The notes under the pieces: model-generated
The model's database searches: none
The model's input: the letters and a program-made list of their open reading frames with translations, nothing else
What the model was told of the DNA's origin: nothing
Program-made: the position numbers and the translations under genes
Source: an uncultured Lachnospiraceae bacterium
GTDB taxonomy: Bacteria; Bacillota; Clostridia; Lachnospirales; Lachnospiraceae
Direction: 5' to 3'
Assembly: GCA_910586025.1 (NCBI GenBank)
Contig: CAJUIO010000156.1
Coordinates: 1 to 5,904 of the forward strand
DNA length: 5,904 nucleotides
Shown: positions 5,139-5,904 of the stretch, piece after piece
Layout: each line of letters opens with the position of its first letter
How positions within the stretch are numbered: position 1 is the first letter of the stretch

Positions 5139-5666
5139 ATGTTAATCAATCTGACTGATGTATTTACATCCGAGGGAAAAGTCAAAAAGATAAGTACGGC
5201 CTTTGAAAAGGAATTTTTTTCCTGTATGGGAAATGAGTATCCTGTGGAGGACGGTACGGAGGTTATGCTGACTCTGACCAATATCGGAGCGGGCGAAGTG
5301 CTCATCGAGGGAAATCTGAAAGCGGTGCTTGAGATTCCGTGCGACAGATGCCTGCAGAGCGTGAGGGTTCCGGTAACTGCGGAATTCACGCACCGGGTTA
5401 TTTCTCCGGATCAGGAAAAGGATACGTCCAGTGAGGAAGAGGAACAGAATTTTATATCCGGCTACGAGCTGGATGTGGATGCTCTCGTGAATAACGAAAT
5501 CTTAATGAACATGCCTGTTAAGGTTTTGTGTCGGGAGGACTGCAGAGGAATCTGCCCGGTCTGCGGCCGGAATCTGAACGAAGGGGAGTGCGGGTGTGAC
5601 AGGTTCGTGCCTGACCCCAGAATGGCAGCGATTAAAGATATCTTCAATGGGAATAAGGAGGTGTAA
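5139..5666 (+). CDS. yceD: YceD/DUF177 family protein (YlbN homologue)
   Basis: A 175-residue DUF177 protein. The family is typically encoded next to rpmF and has been linked to 23S rRNA accumulation; its biochemical role is not settled. Features are a central IPCDRCLQ motif with Cys68 and Cys71, an acidic stretch at 98-103, and a C-terminal cysteine cluster CREDCRGICPVCGRNLN followed by CGCD (Cys131, 135, 139, 142, 151, 153), as in clostridial members and suggestive of metal binding. The end carries the conserved DPRMAAIKDI at 159-168. ATG 5139 has GGGAG (5128-5132) 6 nt upstream. The stop is 2 nt before the rpmF start, and the rpmF ribosome site lies inside the last codons, so the two are co-transcribed and perhaps translationally coupled. 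Confidence 0.92.
   Translation: MLINLTDVFTSEGKVKKISTAFEKEFFSCMGNEYPVEDGTEVMLTLTNIGAGEVLIEGNLKAVLEIPCDRCLQSVRVPVTAEFTHRVISPDQEKDTSSEEEEQNFISGYELDVDALVNNEILMNMPVKVLCREDCRGICPVCGRNLNEGECGCDRFVPDPRMAAIKDIFNGNKEV
5655..5663 (+). promoter_or_regulatory. Very strong ribosome site of rpmF
   Basis: AAGGAGGTG is an essentially perfect anti-SD match, placed 5 nt before the rpmF ATG and embedded in the final codons of yceD. Ribosomes ending on yceD would deliver directly to it, consistent with high L32 output. Confidence 0.85.
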
Positions 5667-5668
5667 CG

Positions 5669-5848
5669 ATGTCTATTTGTCCTAAGAATAAATCTTCCAA
5701 GTCAAGAAGAGATAAGAGAAGAGCAAACTGGAAAATGAGTGCTCCCACATTAGTAAAATGCAGCAAATGCGGTGCATTGATGGTGCCTCACAGAGTATGC
5801 AAGGCTTGTGGTTCTTACAATAAGAAAGAAATCATCAGCGTTGACTAA
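5669..5848 (+). CDS. rpmF: 50S ribosomal protein L32
   Basis: A 59-residue basic protein, the usual L32 length. It begins MSICPKNKSSKSRRDKRRAN, a variant of the family's MAVPKRKTSKSRRDKRRAH N terminus. A zinc ribbon follows, with CSKCG at 31-35 and CKACG at 44-48, four cysteines in two CxxC pairs; this is the zinc-binding C+ form of L32. L32 is a component of the large ribosomal subunit. It is the second gene of the yceD-rpmF unit and is followed 20 bp later by a terminator. Its small size makes it easy to miss in length-filtered gene calls. Confidence 0.97.
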   Translation: MSICPKNKSSKSRRDKRRANWKMSAPTLVKCSKCGALMVPHRVCKACGSYNKKEIISVD

Positions 5849-5868
5849 TTCCATTACAAAGCATGCAG

Positions 5869-5902
5869 ATCAAGGGTTTCAATTATGAAGCCCTTGATTT
5901 TT
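5869..5902 (+). terminator. Intrinsic terminator after rpmF
   Basis: Arms ATCAAGGGTTTCA (5869-5881) and TGAAGCCCTTGAT (5886-5898) form a 13-bp stem with one U-G pair and an ATTA loop. The following TTTTT (5898-5902) completes a textbook Rho-independent terminator. The U-G pair at 5877-5890 would be A-C on the other strand, so the + strand is the functional one. It ends the yceD-rpmF transcript, so any fatty-acid genes that often follow rpmF in Bacillota would need their own promoter or read-through. Confidence 0.9.
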
Positions 5903-5904
5903 GT

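Overview
The window looks like core chromosome of an anaerobic Gram-positive bacterium of the Clostridia, probably a Lachnospiraceae member. This rests on family resemblance read by eye: a TmcAL/YlbM-type gene, a pta-ackA pair, the yceD-rpmF pair, strong AAGGAGG-type ribosome sites, near-consensus sigma-A promoters, a perfect catabolite-response element and tandem Spo0A-box-like sequences. Base composition is close to balanced. No mobile element, CRISPR array, tRNA or rRNA is visible.

Layout: bases 1-362 hold no convincing protein gene. They carry two tandem TGTCGAA boxes (27-40), a hairpin (83-103), a stretch that folds on paper into a three-way-junction RNA (123-241), a strong promoter (246-274) and a 40-nt leader hairpin (311-350). 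Next come a TIM-barrel sugar phosphate isomerase/epimerase-like gene (363-1199, +) and, converging on it, tmcAL (2498-1260, -). The convergent gap holds two perfect palindromes. A divergent control region (2499-2667) separates tmcAL from pta (2668-3669, +) and carries a pta promoter followed by a perfect cre site. ackA (3744-4940, +) follows. A palindromic repeat-like stretch (4941-5045) and a fully consensus promoter (5064-5092) then lead into yceD (5139-5666) and rpmF (5669-5848), closed by a clear intrinsic terminator (5869-5902).

How the genes fit together: Pta and AckA convert acetyl-CoA through acetyl phosphate to acetate and ATP, the main overflow and energy route of fermenters. TmcAL, divergently placed, uses acetate and ATP to acetylate the wobble cytidine of elongator tRNA-Met, so a consumer of acetate sits beside its producers. 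YceD and ribosomal protein L32 form a translation-related unit with its own promoter. In Bacillus subtilis the homologues ylbM-ylbN-rpmF are adjacent, so pta-ackA here appears to lie inside an otherwise conserved neighbourhood.

I found no clearly new multi-gene system. The parts most worth a second look are non-coding: the candidate folded RNA and Spo0A-like boxes upstream of the first gene, the leader hairpin and its possible relation to the repeat after ackA, and the cre site placed downstream of the pta promoter.
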